DNA of 64,000 nucleotides from the NCBI RefSeq assembly GCF_905404315.1, contig NC_066288.1, forward strand, positions 4,278,001 to 4,342,000, written 5' to 3'. This DNA comes from Leptidea sinapis (taxonomy: Eukaryota; Arthropoda; Insecta; Lepidoptera; Pieridae). This document shows, piece by piece, positions 23,758 through 34,087 of the stretch. Under the pieces are notes generated by a model. That model had not been told where the DNA came from. It ran no database searches and saw only the letters and a list, made by a program, of their open reading frames with translations. Positions within the stretch are counted from its first letter, which is position 1, and every line of letters begins with the position of its first letter. A program made the position numbers and the translations under genes.

Positions 23758-24045
23758 TGTTACAAAACAGTGTTTAGCTTGTGTTTAACCAAAACTGCGT
23801 TAAACACAACATAAACTGAAGTGTACAGAAACAAGAAGAAGTGTAAGAAACGGAACGCAATTTTTGACAGCTGTCATCTAACTGTCATGATCTATCAGTT
23901 AGAGACACCTTAGATTCTACTCGTATTACAATATAAGCAATATCTAAAGATTGTTGAACGCTAAACAACAGAAAGACACATATTGATATAGCAGTTTTTT
24001 AAAACAAGTGTTCAAGACGTGTTTAACTTTTTTGTAATAGCACAG
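23758..24045. repeat. Possible diverged inverted-repeat element
   Basis: The left end GTTACAAAACAGTGTTTAGC and the minus-strand right end ATTACAAAAAAGTTAAACAC share several blocks (TTACAAAA.AG, GTTTAAC-like, AAAACTGC). The interior contains TGACAGCTGTCA, a perfect palindrome. The match is imperfect and no target duplication is evident. Confidence 0.35.
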
Positions 24046-24086
24046 TTAATGTTCAAAACATTAAATCCAATGAAATTATTTTTACA

Positions 24087-24271
24087 CTAGCTAATACCCG
24101 CAACTTCGTCGCGTACACACATGATTGAGTACGTTGTGGGTATAAAAATAATTAATAACTTTATATTAAATTAATATATTGCAATGATTTTTTTAAATAA
24201 GGGTCAAATATTTAAGCAATAAAATTAAAAGGATTTAATTTAATTTCTTACCTGGGTACTTTATATATAGA
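24087..24271 (-). mobile_element. Short Helitron
   Basis: The minus strand begins TCTATATATAAAGTACCCAG and ends GCGACGAAGTTGCGGGTATT then AGCTAG before T. The 3' end is convincing; the 5' end is the nearest A|TC candidate and could be wrong. Confidence 0.5.
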
Positions 24272-24781
24272 TCGAAGAGACTTATTAAACTATTTAGAGT
24301 GTGTGCAACTAGAAGTAATCTTAGAGTCTACTTAGGTGTTGGGTTTAAAAATGAGAGAAAAGAAAGGCGATACTAGCGTACCAATAGATGAAGTAGGTAT
24401 AACCGCAAGTGAGTCCCCTCTTTTCCTTTCATATGTAAATCACAAAAATCTATCCAGTTTTTTCTATCATATATCTTTACATAAATGAAATAATCTTTCA
24501 TTTTATTTATATAGATAAGACTACAACTTCGTTTATATAGACAAGATACAAAAACGTTATGACATTACAAAATATCGCCACCCACGCCCTTAAGTACGGA
24601 TGGTTATAAAACCCTTTTTTCATCTGTGAGAATTCCCGGAGCTTCTACAAGTCATTCAATACTTACATGGCTTCGTAACAGGAAAGCGAGTAATTGTGAA
24701 TTATAATAATGGAATAGGGGTTTTAAAGGAGCTATCGTGTCACTTTGTAGTGGTAATTACCGATGTTTGTGCTTCGATCAG
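24272..24781. other. Unassigned sequence
   Basis: A short ATG-initiated frame (24351-24408) runs into a GTGAGT that resembles a splice donor, but there is no second exon to pair it with. Nothing else recognised. Confidence 0.3.
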
Positions 24782-25089
24782 TGCGAGGCTTTGCACAGGA
24801 TACCGGCTAGATTATGGGTACCACAACGACGCCTTTTTCTGACGTGAAGCAGTAATATGTAAGCATTACTGTGTTTCGGTCTGAAGGGCGTCGTAGCTAG
24901 TGAAATTACTGAGAAAATGAGACTTAACATCTTATGTCTCAAGGTGACGAGCATAGTTTTAGTACCGCTCAGAATTTTTGGGGTTTTTCAAGAATCCTGA
25001 GCGACACTGCATTGTAACGGGCATGGCGTATCAATTACCATCAGCTGAACGTCCAGCTCGTCGCATCCCTTATTTTCATTAAAAAAAAT
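24782..25089 (+). repeat. Repeat A copy 7, best plus-strand copy
   Basis: Starts GAGGCTTTGCACAGGATACC and ends TCCCTTATTTTCATT with an A run. It preserves both arms of the central hairpin: TAGTACCGCTCAGAATTTTT and AAGAATCCTGAGCGACACTG, around 24960-25010. Confidence 0.85.
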
Positions 25090-25871
25090 ACTGTGCAATA
25101 CCAATTAATATGATCAGATATCATAAGAGACTCATAAGTTCTGCTTTCTACTACAACTGACTTATCTCAAAAGAATGAGCCCAACAATTCTAACTTAATA
25201 AAACCTCAGCAACTCAAAAATATTTAGATTTGTTCTCTCACACATATACACATACAATCACACTTGCGGACTCCCCCATTTGGTAGAGTCCAGACATACT
25301 TCTTTGGCTCTTTCTATCAGGATCATTATGCTATCTCGTTGTTGCTAATCTTGAAGGTCGAGGATGGACCTAATTGCGTAATTTTCCTAGTCATACGTCT
25401 AACTCGACCTTTACCAACACTTCCTTCCACATCAGCCCTGTCATGTAGTGCAGTCAATCTACTTCCATCCGGCCCCTTCTTTCTCTTACCAACAACACGT
25501 GCTACGTCATCTTTCTCGCTCACTCTCTTAAGTCAATATTTCTGAATCTGTCTTTTAAATTCCAGTTTCATTGACATCTAAAACCTCCGATTCACAAAAT
25601 CTACACCTTCTTAAAGTCGAAGTGATCATTAACTTCCAACAAGCCATTTTAAATGCATTTACTTCCTGAATCTCGATAAATTTCTTGTATCACCGCTCCA
25701 TTTCGAAACTAATTGGTAAGTATAGTAGGTAATATAAACCTTCCCTAAGTGAAATCATATATGCCGCAAGCTCCATGAAACAAAATAATTCGTGTCCAGT
25801 TTAAGCCTACTTTGCTATTAAAGAGTGCTTACATAGATTTTATAAAATAAAAGAAAAATTACTCTTTTGAC
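25090..25871. other. Unassigned sequence
   Basis: The overlapping frames at 25264-25545 (plus) and 25326-25523 (minus) show no domain. The region is slightly less AT-rich than its neighbours. No splice or start context was convincing. Confidence 0.35.
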
Positions 25872-25985
25872 CACGTGATGATAAGTGATCACCGCCGCCC
25901 ATACTCTCTTCACCAGAGGTATCACTGGAGCGTTGCCGGTCTTTAAGGTATCCGTGTCATATTCGTCTTTTATGAGCGTGTATAG
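25872..25985 (-). mobile_element. LWNELP LINE 3' tail fragment
   Basis: The minus strand reads AAAGACCGGCAACGCTCCAG and GGGCGGCGGTGATCACTTAT, the 3' UTR of the family. About 110 bp survive. Confidence 0.65.
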
Positions 25986-26029
25986 AAATTCATTTAATAG
26001 TGAAGTTGAAAGTATTTTTATAAGAATCT

Positions 26030-26405
26030 TCTAAAATGCCCCAAAAATATTTCCCGTAAATTACCATTGATCTTTAGATGTAGCCTTTGAAATAAATTAC
26101 CATTAGTAGACAGAACACGAAATGCTTCTTATTTAATTAGTTTATTTAAAGCCTGATTTTTTAGATCCACGAAGTTATCGGTGGTCCCCAGAGCGGTCTT
26201 GAGCGGTATCATTCAATACGGTGTCAAAAGTAGAGCAATCCAATATCGAAGTGCGCGACTCTACATGAGTTTCGTTCACCTCCCAACAATATATCGATAG
26301 TTTAATTTCACCTTCTCCCTTTTCTCTTTGCTTTCACAAGGGAGAATAGCAAAATGATGCTAAAACGTCTCTATGGCTCATTCGAATCACATCACAAACG
26401 TATAA
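26030..26405 (+). repeat. Repeat C copy 2
   Basis: Co-linear with 22970-23340: AGACAGAACACGAAATGCTT, GTTATCGGTGGTCCCCAGAG, CATGAGTTTCGTTCACCTCC and AATCACATCACAAACG. It lacks the flanking direct repeats of copy 1 and lies 3.1 kb away in the same orientation. Confidence 0.7.
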
Positions 26406-26784
26406 AAACATAAAAGTAATTTTCTTACAACAGATTCATGTGAATTTAATTAAAACGTCTTTTAAATCACTATTAGTTTTATTTTTTACTGACACTCAAA
26501 TAGCAACAACCGTCACTAGTCCACTTCGGTAGCTGTGTTATTTAAATTTAATCATCTATACGAACCGATTAATAATTAATTTATAAATAAGTGATTTGAA
26601 CATTTTATATGTTAGATAAAAATATTTACAATTTTAAATAATTCCAATATGTTTTTGAATTTGTGTTACTCATGTCAAATGCATTCTTTCTTCCCGCTAA
26701 ACTCGAAGACAATGACCCTCAGGCTCTTTAATTATAAATGTTTATTGTACGATATCACATTGAAATCCATATTTTATGTAAAAA
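26406..26784. other. Unassigned AT-rich sequence
   Basis: Nothing recognised. Confidence 0.4.
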
Positions 26785-26921
26785 AAAAGCCCGCTGACTT
26801 TCTTGCGCCCATTCTTCTCAGGTCTAAGGCAGTCTCTTTCGAATGGGTGGTAGTTTTTGACGTTCAATAAGTGATTTTAAATCCTATTTTGAATAAAAAT
26901 ATTTGAATTTGAATGGTAACT
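26785..26921 (+). mobile_element. LINE 3' tail (GCCCGCTGACTTTCTTGCG type)
   Basis: Well-preserved 3' end: GCCCGCTGACTTTCTTGCGC, TTCGAATGGGTGGTAGTTTT and CAATAAGTGATTTTAAATCC, closing with AAATATTTGAATTTGAA. Only the tail is present, as usual after strong 5' truncation. Confidence 0.7.
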
Positions 26922-27659
26922 TGAAAATGTATCAATTTAATATGCCACCAAGGCTTCCTCTATTTCCAAGTTCGAGTCGATAGAAATAGCTTGCGGTGTA
27001 GGTGTAATCGTGTTCGTGTACGACACGCGTAGATCTCGGCATCTTGTGCAACGTACAATAATTCGTTTCTATAATATTATTACATTGATGTAACGCGTTC
27101 CGCTTTATTTTGTAATAATTCTGAATGAATCGGTTTCACTTTTCTGCAACATTGCGGTCGTAATTACCCTGGGAACTGTATAAAAATGCCGTGGGAAAGT
27201 GTGTGTAACTATTCAATGAATTTTCAAATAGATTCACAGGATTATTTCACGCCAGGTAATACGCTAACTTGGGTTCAGAATACCTGAATATTACCGTATC
27301 GAAGCTTGAGTTCTTATTGTATCCATTTATTGAACGTATATATTATATAGTTTAACTAAATATTATATATTATAGACTAAGAGCTATCACACCTATATAG
27401 ACATATTTTTAGTATCTACCACCTAAGTGAGTTATTGAGTTGGTTTTTAATTATTCTCTGTGATTTTTTTCATCGAAATTTAGTCTGAATTGAATTATAA
27501 TACCAATAACTAAAATTGAACTTGTCAGTATTTCTGTTAATAGCAAAATTTAAATCAAAATATGATAATATCTTAATTAGATGTGTAGATAAATAAATAT
27601 GAGTTCTAATTACCTTCAATAAGCAAACGGGCAATCCCACTTTTTGTATTATAAGACTC
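26922..27659. other. Unassigned sequence
   Basis: No gene or repeat recognised. Confidence 0.4.
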
Positions 27660-28080
27660 CTGAGGTCCGCAGTAGTTAAAATTGCCGCATTCCACTAGAG
27701 CCCGGCGCAAGACGCAGCCTCCCTATCTGGACCGGTTGTTTACCTCGCGGCAGCGGCACATCAATCCCAACACTCACGCGGAACTCATCACTAAAACACC
27801 TATTGAATCACTGCCATAATGTCATCGGTGCGAGGACTTCTTGTTACACAATGCTTTTTGCGAAGATCGTAAGCGATCAATGGCTTGAATGAGAGCGACA
27901 GGTCACAGGTAGTTAGCGGTCGACGACGCGCAGACTACTGCCGTTATCGCGACGACAGCGCCCCCTCGGCCAAGGCACCGGCCGCACTGCGCGCATGCGC
28001 ATTGATCGTTTTGATGTGCTCTAGGCAAAGTCAAGCCTTCACATATCTACGAGAGCTCCCAATTTTTGTATGAAGTCTAA
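27660..28080. promoter_or_regulatory. GC-rich island with NRF-1/Ewg-type site, possible host promoter or first exon
   Basis: This ~400-bp segment is conspicuously GC- and CpG-rich in an AT-rich window and contains CGCGCATGCGCA at 27990-28001, an exact match to the consensus of NRF-1 (erect wing in flies). A 62-codon frame (27885-28073) with Arg/Ala-rich content lies in it. I see no core promoter element that fixes a direction and no matching downstream exon, so the promoter role is inference. Confidence 0.35.
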
Positions 28081-28764
28081 GCTCTTCACGTAACAAGCCC
28101 CCTAACTGCAATAGCATGAGCGTCCTTACCGACACAAGTACACGCCCAGTGCGTAAGCCTGAATATAGTTTTGAATAAATTTGCAGTGGTGCTATTCTGG
28201 TTTACTTTTTGATTAATTTTAATTTAATAAAACTCTATTCATATCTAAATAGAGTCGTAAACGTTACGTAACCTGGGTGATGTACACAATAAGTAGGTAT
28301 ACTATACGTGTTTGTCCGTCTGCATTTTTAATAAAAGTTGCTACAGGTTTGACCTACTTCGTATCAACACAAATATTTTACTGAGAATGGGAGTGGCATT
28401 TCACCCTCACAAAATGTCACCACGAGACTCTACGTTTGATTTTGTAGACGTTTTGCCGTTTACAACTCAAGGAACGTGAACTCGTATACTTAGTTACAAG
28501 TACTTAATTATATCTAGAATAATAAAAGTTGCTATGGGACGGAGTTATTTTTAGAGTCGTCATCTTTATGTACGTACGTTTGTAGATGTTATAAAATATT
28601 CTAAAATTGTAACAAAGAAACAATGTTCAGCCTATTTATTTCATTTGGGCTACGAACTTATAGGAATATTGAAAAAAGCTGTACATGTATATTTTATTTT
28701 ATTTTTATATTCAATATATATACAGTTTTCAATTGTTACCCATTTAAGGGGAGGTAACTTGATA
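28081..28764. other. Unassigned AT-rich sequence
   Basis: Nothing recognised. Confidence 0.4.
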
Positions 28765-29925
28765 CGTGGGTAACACTGAAAATGTTAAGAACTGGCCAGT
28801 TAGAAACATTGCTAATGAAAACTTTTTTTGAATTTCAAATTTAGAACTCTTTGCTAATGTAGTATATTGCATTCATTTGTCATTTTTTAAAAATCTAAAA
28901 CTCTTGTTACACGTGAAAATGAACCTAACGCAAGAAAATTTTCGGTCAATGATTTATTATCGCTTTCGTTGTGGGCTTACTCAACAACAAAGCTATGATA
29001 GGCTGCGATTAGCATTTCATAATGAAGCCCCATCTCGTGTCACTATATACAATTGGTTTAACGAGTTTAAGCGTGGACGTAGCAATCTCAATGATGATCC
29101 GCGTGAGGGACGTCCTTTAACAGCGACTACTTAAGATAACATCAGTGCTGTGCGATGCATGATACCTAGAGGAAGATAATAGAGTGACCTATCAATAGAT
29201 ACGGGCAATCCTAGGCATTGGTATGAGTCAAGTTCAAAAAATATTATACGAACATTTAGGCGTCAGGAAGCTTTGTACCAGATGGATTCCCCATACTTTA
29301 ACTGACGACCAGAAACACCTTCGCATGGACTGGTATTGCCAAATGTTGGATAAGTTCAACGGCGGTGACTCAAATGCTGTATGTCAAATACATCGTATTT
29401 GACATCGTTTGCCTCATTCTTGGGTCGGAAAGGGCATTTCGCGACAGTTGTGCTAGAAGATGGAAAGACAGTTACTGCAGGCTGGTATGTCAATCGCTGT
29501 TTGCCTGTTGTCTTGGAAAAAAATCGACAGCAGCGCCCTCGAAGCAGGATCCTCCTTCACCACGACAATGCTACAGCGCACTCCGCAAAACGGACTATTG
29601 AATATTTGACTATGGCAGGTGTTGAGATAATGAGTCATCCGCCATACAGACCTGACCTGGCACCCTGCGAGTTTTATTTACTTCCAAGAACTAATGATAA
29701 AATTCGAGTTATTCCCTTCACGAGCCCTGAAGATGCGGTGAAAGCGTACGAAAATGCCATAGAAGAGATGCCAAAGAAGAATCGGCCCCTGCTTTTCTCA
29801 GTGGTTCCATCGAACGCGACGATGTGTAGAGAGGAACGGAGATTACTTCGAAAAACAATAAAAGTATCGGCATCTTCTACATTAAGCTGTTTTTCATTTT
29901 CTAAATATTTTCAGTGTTACCTAGG
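28765..29925 (+). mobile_element. Mariner transposon with both TIRs and TA duplication
   Basis: The left end reads CGTGGGTAACACTGAAAATG and the right end on the minus strand CCTAGGTAACACTGAAAATA, in the same register. Both are bordered by TA (28763-28764 and 29926-29927), the target duplication of Tc1/mariner elements. Total length about 1.16 kb. It encloses one transposase gene on the plus strand, which is dead. The mostly intact TIRs suggest an internally decayed rather than truncated copy. Confidence 0.85.
28919..29850 (+). pseudogene. Mariner transposase, inactivated
   Basis: The frame opens at ATG 28919 with the paired helix-turn-helix region (a SMIYYRFRCGLTQQ segment, then RVTIYNWFNEFKRG) and stops at TAA 29132, where the family normally has a Glu codon. 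The next ~240 bp contain more stops and frame changes; recognisable scraps include KLCTRWIPH. A deletion then removes the part holding the first catalytic Asp. The frame resumes in phase 2 at ~29400 with LEDGKTVTAGWYVNRCLPVV, HHDNATAHSAKRT (second Asp) and YRPDLAPCEFYLL. The third acidic residue, 34 residues after the second, is Glu rather than the Asp usual in mariner. The open frame runs on past the right TIR to 30076 by chance. No activity is expected. Confidence 0.85.
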
Positions 29926-30249
29926 TACATCAGTTCAGTTTTTCTTCAACTTTTACTTCAAAACAAGCTCGCGCCTAGCGTTCTCCGGGTTTACACTATA
30001 CGCTCTTTGCTCTTATTTCTGCATGAATCTTGAGTGGTCAGAAAACATTAAAAGGCATTTATTTTCTCAAAATTGATTCCTTATAGAATTATTTTTGATT
30101 TTGATTTCATATAATGTCTATAGAAGGAAGGAAATCGAGACCGATATCTCCTACATACAATCTCATTTGAGAAATAATGAGCGCTTGTAGCATAAGAGAT
30201 TCATATGTCAACACTTATGAGACAGTTAACGAACCAAAAAAGACGTTAA
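29926..30249. other. Unassigned sequence right of the mariner
   Basis: Nothing recognised; the open frame entering from the mariner ends at 30076. Confidence 0.4.
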
Positions 30250-30858
30250 CGTGATGGTGAAAATTTAAACCCAATACTACATATACCAAAAAAGAGGAGA
30301 CTGTCAGTAAATTTTACCCAAATACCACCTCCGAGGCAACAAATTGCGCTAAACTTCATAATGACGACTATGACAAATACAATCTTGACTCCTTTCAAAC
30401 GCAGTCCTATAAACGTGGTCTGAAAAGTTCACGAAACGTCGGGTTAACTAAAATACTTAATAATAAATTTTACGCAAAATTAAATTTAAAAAGACATTTT
30501 TTTTATGATAATAAGAGACGAGACGAGCAGGACGTTCAGCTGATGGTAATTGATACGCCCTGCCCATTACAATGCAGTGCCGCTCAGGATTCTTGAAAAA
30601 CTCAAAAATTCTGAGTGGCACTACAATTGCGCTCGTCACCTTGAGATATAAGATGTTAAGTCTCATTTGCCCAGTAATTTCACTAGCTACGGCGCCCTTC
30701 AGACCGAAACACAATAATGTTTACACATTACTGCTTCACGGCAGGAATAGGCGCCGTTGTGGTACCCATAATCTAGCCGGCATCCTGTGCAAAGGAGCCT
30801 CCCAATGGTAAGTAACAATTACACGCATTTTAATCCTTTAAAAAGTGTTTTATTAAAA
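30250..30858 (-). repeat. Repeat B copy 2, interrupted by repeat A
   Basis: The left part (30250-30490) is the reverse complement of 17580-17790, including the GAAACGTCGGGTTAACTAAA junction. The right part (30806-30858) is the reverse complement of 17500-17545 (ATTACACGCATTTTAATCCT). The two parts are contiguous in copy 1, so the 310 bp between them is a later insertion. Confidence 0.75.
30497..30805 (-). repeat. Repeat A copy 8, best-preserved copy
   Basis: Sense strand on minus. Plus-strand order: T run, AATAAGAGACGAGACGAGCA, GCAGTGCCGCTCAGGATTCT, AAAATTCTGAGTGGCACTAC, CCAGTAATTTCACTAGCTAC, GGTACCCATAATCTAGCCGG, GGAGCCTCCCAATGG. The two hairpin arms pair over about 14 bp. Its location inside repeat B defines its boundaries to within a few bases. 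Confidence 0.85.
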
Positions 30859-30899
30859 TGTGTAATTTTCGCGTTAGTTAAAGAATATACTAAGTAGTA

Positions 30900-31040
30900 A
30901 ATTCCCACTAGCCCAGTGATATCACTAGCTACGGTTCTATTTAAAACGAGAAACAAGCCGTGGTTACACAACACTGCTCCACGGCAGATAAAAGGTGCCG
31001 CTGTGGCCCTACCTAGCCAGAATCCTATAGAAGGAAGTCT
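30900..31040 (-). repeat. Repeat A copy 9, highly diverged 5' half
   Basis: Shares in order CCAGTGATATCACTAGCTAC, CACTGCTCCACGGCAGATAA and GTGCCGCTGTGGCCC with the head half of repeat A. More diverged than other copies, so either an older insertion or a related subfamily, ~100 bp from copy 8. Confidence 0.6.
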
Positions 31041-31749
31041 CACCCTGTTAAAAACATTTAATACACTATTAAAGATAAAAAATGTTCAAATGTATTCCGA
31101 CCACTCGCATAACATTCTGATATACATTGATCTCATTCAACATTACTACACAAATTCTTATCTCATCATGCCTTCACATAGAGCAGCCGGCTTGCAGGAA
31201 CTGCTTTTAAATATGTCTTCGGGACTATAGACGAGTACGATGCTATTAGATAAGCTATTTCACAATCTTTGAAATAGGTTGGTGAAAAGAATCATTGCAT
31301 TTTATATGATAACTCATCACTATTATTTCTACGTCTGTTTACTTTTAATTACAGTAGGTAGTCATATGTGCCATTTTGTTCAATGACTCTTTGCTATCAT
31401 ATTTTGTGCCTATTTGAAACGCCACTCGCGAGCTTCCAGAGAACTAATTTTGACGTATAATACAAATGGCTGCCAAGGAACGTACAATACTCTAAAGTAT
31501 TTTTGCATTTTGAATTAATTTCGTTAGTTTTCCGTGTTATTTATACTTCTAGAATCAACGTAATAAAGTACACATTTTTTTTTAAATAGTTTCCACCATC
31601 TATCGGTGTTTGCTGAGGTTCTCTTCACTAGTTTTAGTACCGCAGACTCTCGCTGCATGGCCAACAGCGCCAAAATAGCGAATATCAAACAGGGACAAAA
31701 GCACTTTGTCAGCCGCCAGTCCAGTGGTAAATAGTCGAGGTCAGTGCTG
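31041..31749. other. Unassigned sequence
   Basis: No gene seen. Segment 31640-31735 (GCTGCATGGCCAACAGCGCC, ATAGCGAATATCAAACAGGG) is less AT-rich and may be a repeat fragment I cannot name. Confidence 0.35.
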
Positions 31750-32072
31750 TAGAATAATAATAAGAATAAGAATCATTTATTTAAATTGATCTTTTTACAT
31801 AAATTACATTAACTTTAAATATTTTACAAGCTTATATATAAGTATGACTAAATTATGATTGCCATTGAATCACCACACTAGTCGGAGATTGTATCGTGGA
31901 ATCAAATAAAGATATGATTAACAGTAAACCATTATCTTGGTTGTCATCATTGGCATTACTATTACAAATTTTGAAGACACTATATACAACTGTAAAATAA
32001 TAATTTAATTAAAAAAACTACAAATTTATCAATACTAAATTTAAAAGAAAGTAAAATAAAATTAAAGTAACA

Positions 32073-32074
<2 letters not shown>

Positions 32075-32108
<34 letters not shown>

Positions 32109-32125
32109 ATGTGTATGTGTGTGTA
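32075..32125. repeat. (GT)n microsatellite
   Basis: About 17 uninterrupted GT units followed by imperfect GTGTATGTGTGTG. It sits in the 3' UTR of the LINE just beyond the ORF2 stop codon at 32129. Confidence 0.95.
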
Positions 32126-32128
32126 AAA

Positions 32129-34087
32129 TTAAATACAAGGGATCAAAATATTGGCAAAACCCGGAGTATTGAGAACATTTTTGTGCTCCTCCATTACACT
32201 AGCCAATATGAATAATTGTCGAACTCTTAGCACGCCGCATTCCGTATACAAACTGTCCGTAGGGTGTCGTCGTGGCTTCCTGCACATGACTTTTAGAAAG
32301 GCTCGTTGAGCTCTCTCTAATATTATTAGATGAGATTTTGCAGCTCCTCCCCAGACTGTTATGCAATACATAATGATTGATTGACATAGTGCAATATAGA
32401 TTGATTTAAGCAATTGGCAGTCAGCTGAGTTCCTGAGTAGCCTTATGATATTCATGAGTTTTCTAACTCTTCCAGATAAGGATAAAATGTGCGGCAAGAA
32501 GGTGAGGTTTTCATGCAATTGGACTCCCAGGTACCGTAATTCTGTCGTCCTCTGTATCTTTGGACAAAAGCATGGTGCTTCTGCTGCTTTATCACATCTA
32601 TGTATTTGAATGAATTCGCAGTCGGTTGGAGCACTAGCTTTTGTTATGTGAAACGACAGGTAATTCGTTTTCCCGGGGTTAAGAGTCAGGAGGTTATCTA
32701 ACCAGTTAGCTACTACGGAGAGGCCTTCTTCCGACATGTGTTTTGCTTCTTCCCATGACTTACCTTTAAATAATATTACGGTGTCGTCAGCATAACAAAC
32801 GATATCCGCGTTTTCAATGTTCAATTTAAGTAGGGAGTTCATGTAAATTAACAACAGGGTTGGGCCTAAGATAGAGCCTTGTGGAACACCCACTGTGACC
32901 TCTTGCAATTCACTAATGTGTTTACCTACACGCAGACACTGTTTCCTGCCAGTTAGATAACTAGCAAACCACTTCAAAGGAAGGCCTCTGATGCCCATAC
33001 ATTCCAGTCGCTTCAAAAGTATTGGAACTGAGACAGTATCAAATGCCTTAGACAGATCCAAGAATACCCCAATAGATCGATGTCCACTGTCCATGTACCG
33101 TGAGATCAATTCTGTAACCAGTAAACATGCATCCTCTGTGGATTTTCTTCGACGAAAACCAAATTGACGATCACAGAGTAGGCCCTTAGATTCAAGATAA
33201 GAAGTGAGTCGGGAACTGACAACCTTTTCCAAAACTTTTGATACTACACTAAGTAATGAGATTGGTCTATAGTTTCCAGGCACTTCTTTTGATCCAGATT
33301 TATATATTGGAATTACCATTGCTAGCTTCCATGATTCAGGAAAGACTCCAGTAGTGATACTCAAGTTTATTATATGAGTCAGCGGTAAAGTAATATGGTC
33401 CGAGTTTTGCTTTAGTACTACTGCTCTTATTTGGTCTAATCCTGAAGCACTATGTACTCGTAGATCGTTTAACCAGTGTTTTATTTCAGTCTCGTCAGCT
33501 GGTTTCATGAAAAATGATCTTATTGGAGTGTTTATATGTTTTATTTCGGATGCTAAATTTTCCTCAGTTTTTTTGATGTTGTCAAGAATTGTCTTAGTAA
33601 GTTGTCTACCCACAGATGCAAAATATTCGTTATGCAACTTTAAACAATGTTCTACTTCACCAGACGTTTTAATTAATTCTTCAGCATTCTGCTGTGAGCG
33701 TTTATGATGAGTAATATCTCCAATCACCTTCCATACATTCTTTTTATCATGTTTACTTTCTGTCAAAAGTGAGCGTTCGTAGTTGTACTTTAGTCGATGT
33801 AGTAGATTATTACAGAAGTTTCTATATTTTATATAAATTACCTTTTTAATTTCATCGTTTGGATTATTTTTGTACTTTTGATGGAGTTTGTCTCTGTTTC
33901 GAATACATCGGATTAAACCAGGCGTAATCCAGGGTTTAATGTTAAATTTATTCCTACTGAGCGTGACCTCTGATCTGTGTCTAGATATAATTGTATTAAT
34001 TGTATGTGAGAAAATTTCTACTGACCTTGAGACGTCCATAGTATCAATCACTGCCGTCCAGTCAGTATTTTGTAGATCGCGCGTCAT
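32129..34087 (-). CDS. Non-LTR retrotransposon ORF2, reverse transcriptase part
   Basis: An uninterrupted 652-codon frame copies element RNA into DNA at the nicked target. Visible RT motifs: WKLAMVIPIYKSG (~253-265), NYRPISLLS (272-280), FGFRRRKSTEDA (~309-320), FLDLSKAFD (342-350, catalytic Asp344), GVPQGSILGP (400-409) and YADD (432-435, catalytic Asp pair). A C-terminal domain with LRYLGV, YCITVWGGA and LIILERAQRAFLK follows. The ATG marking the start is not a true start: this is the downstream portion of ORF2, separated from the endonuclease by a one-base insertion in an A run. All RT catalytic residues are intact, suggesting a fairly young copy or selection until recently. CR1/Jockey grouping is by motif style. 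Confidence 0.85.
   Translation of the reverse strand: MTRDLQNTDWTAVIDTMDVSRSVEIFSHTINTIISRHRSEVTLSRNKFNIKPWITPGLIRCIRNRDKLHQKYKNNPNDEIKKVIYIKYRNFCNNLLHRLKYNYERSLLTESKHDKKNVWKVIGDITHHKRSQQNAEELIKTSGEVEHCLKLHNEYFASVGRQLTKTILDNIKKTEENLASEIKHINTPIRSFFMKPADETEIKHWLNDLRVHSASGLDQIRAVVLKQNSDHITLPLTHIINLSITTGVFPESWKLAMVIPIYKSGSKEVPGNYRPISLLSVVSKVLEKVVSSRLTSYLESKGLLCDRQFGFRRRKSTEDACLLVTELISRYMDSGHRSIGVFLDLSKAFDTVSVPILLKRLECMGIRGLPLKWFASYLTGRKQCLRVGKHISELQEVTVGVPQGSILGPTLLLIYMNSLLKLNIENADIVCYADDTVILFKGKSWEEAKHMSEEGLSVVANWLDNLLTLNPGKTNYLSFHITKASAPTDCEFIQIHRCDKAAEAPCFCPKIQRTTELRYLGVQLHENLTFLPHILSLSGRVRKLMNIIRLLRNSADCQLLKSIYIALCQSIIMYCITVWGGAAKSHLIILERAQRAFLKVMCRKPRRHPTDSLYTECGVLRVRQLFILASVMEEHKNVLNTPGFANILIPCI

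Noticed and set aside
24351..24420. First coding exon ending at a GTGAGT
   Set aside because: Only ~19 codons, next to a Helitron, with no partner exon in the right phase.
25264..25545. 93-codon frame as a gene
   Set aside because: An overlapping antisense frame is equally open and neither shows a domain or splice sites.
29851..30076. C-terminal extension of the mariner transposase
   Set aside because: The right TIR ends at 29925, so the open frame beyond it is read-through into flanking DNA.
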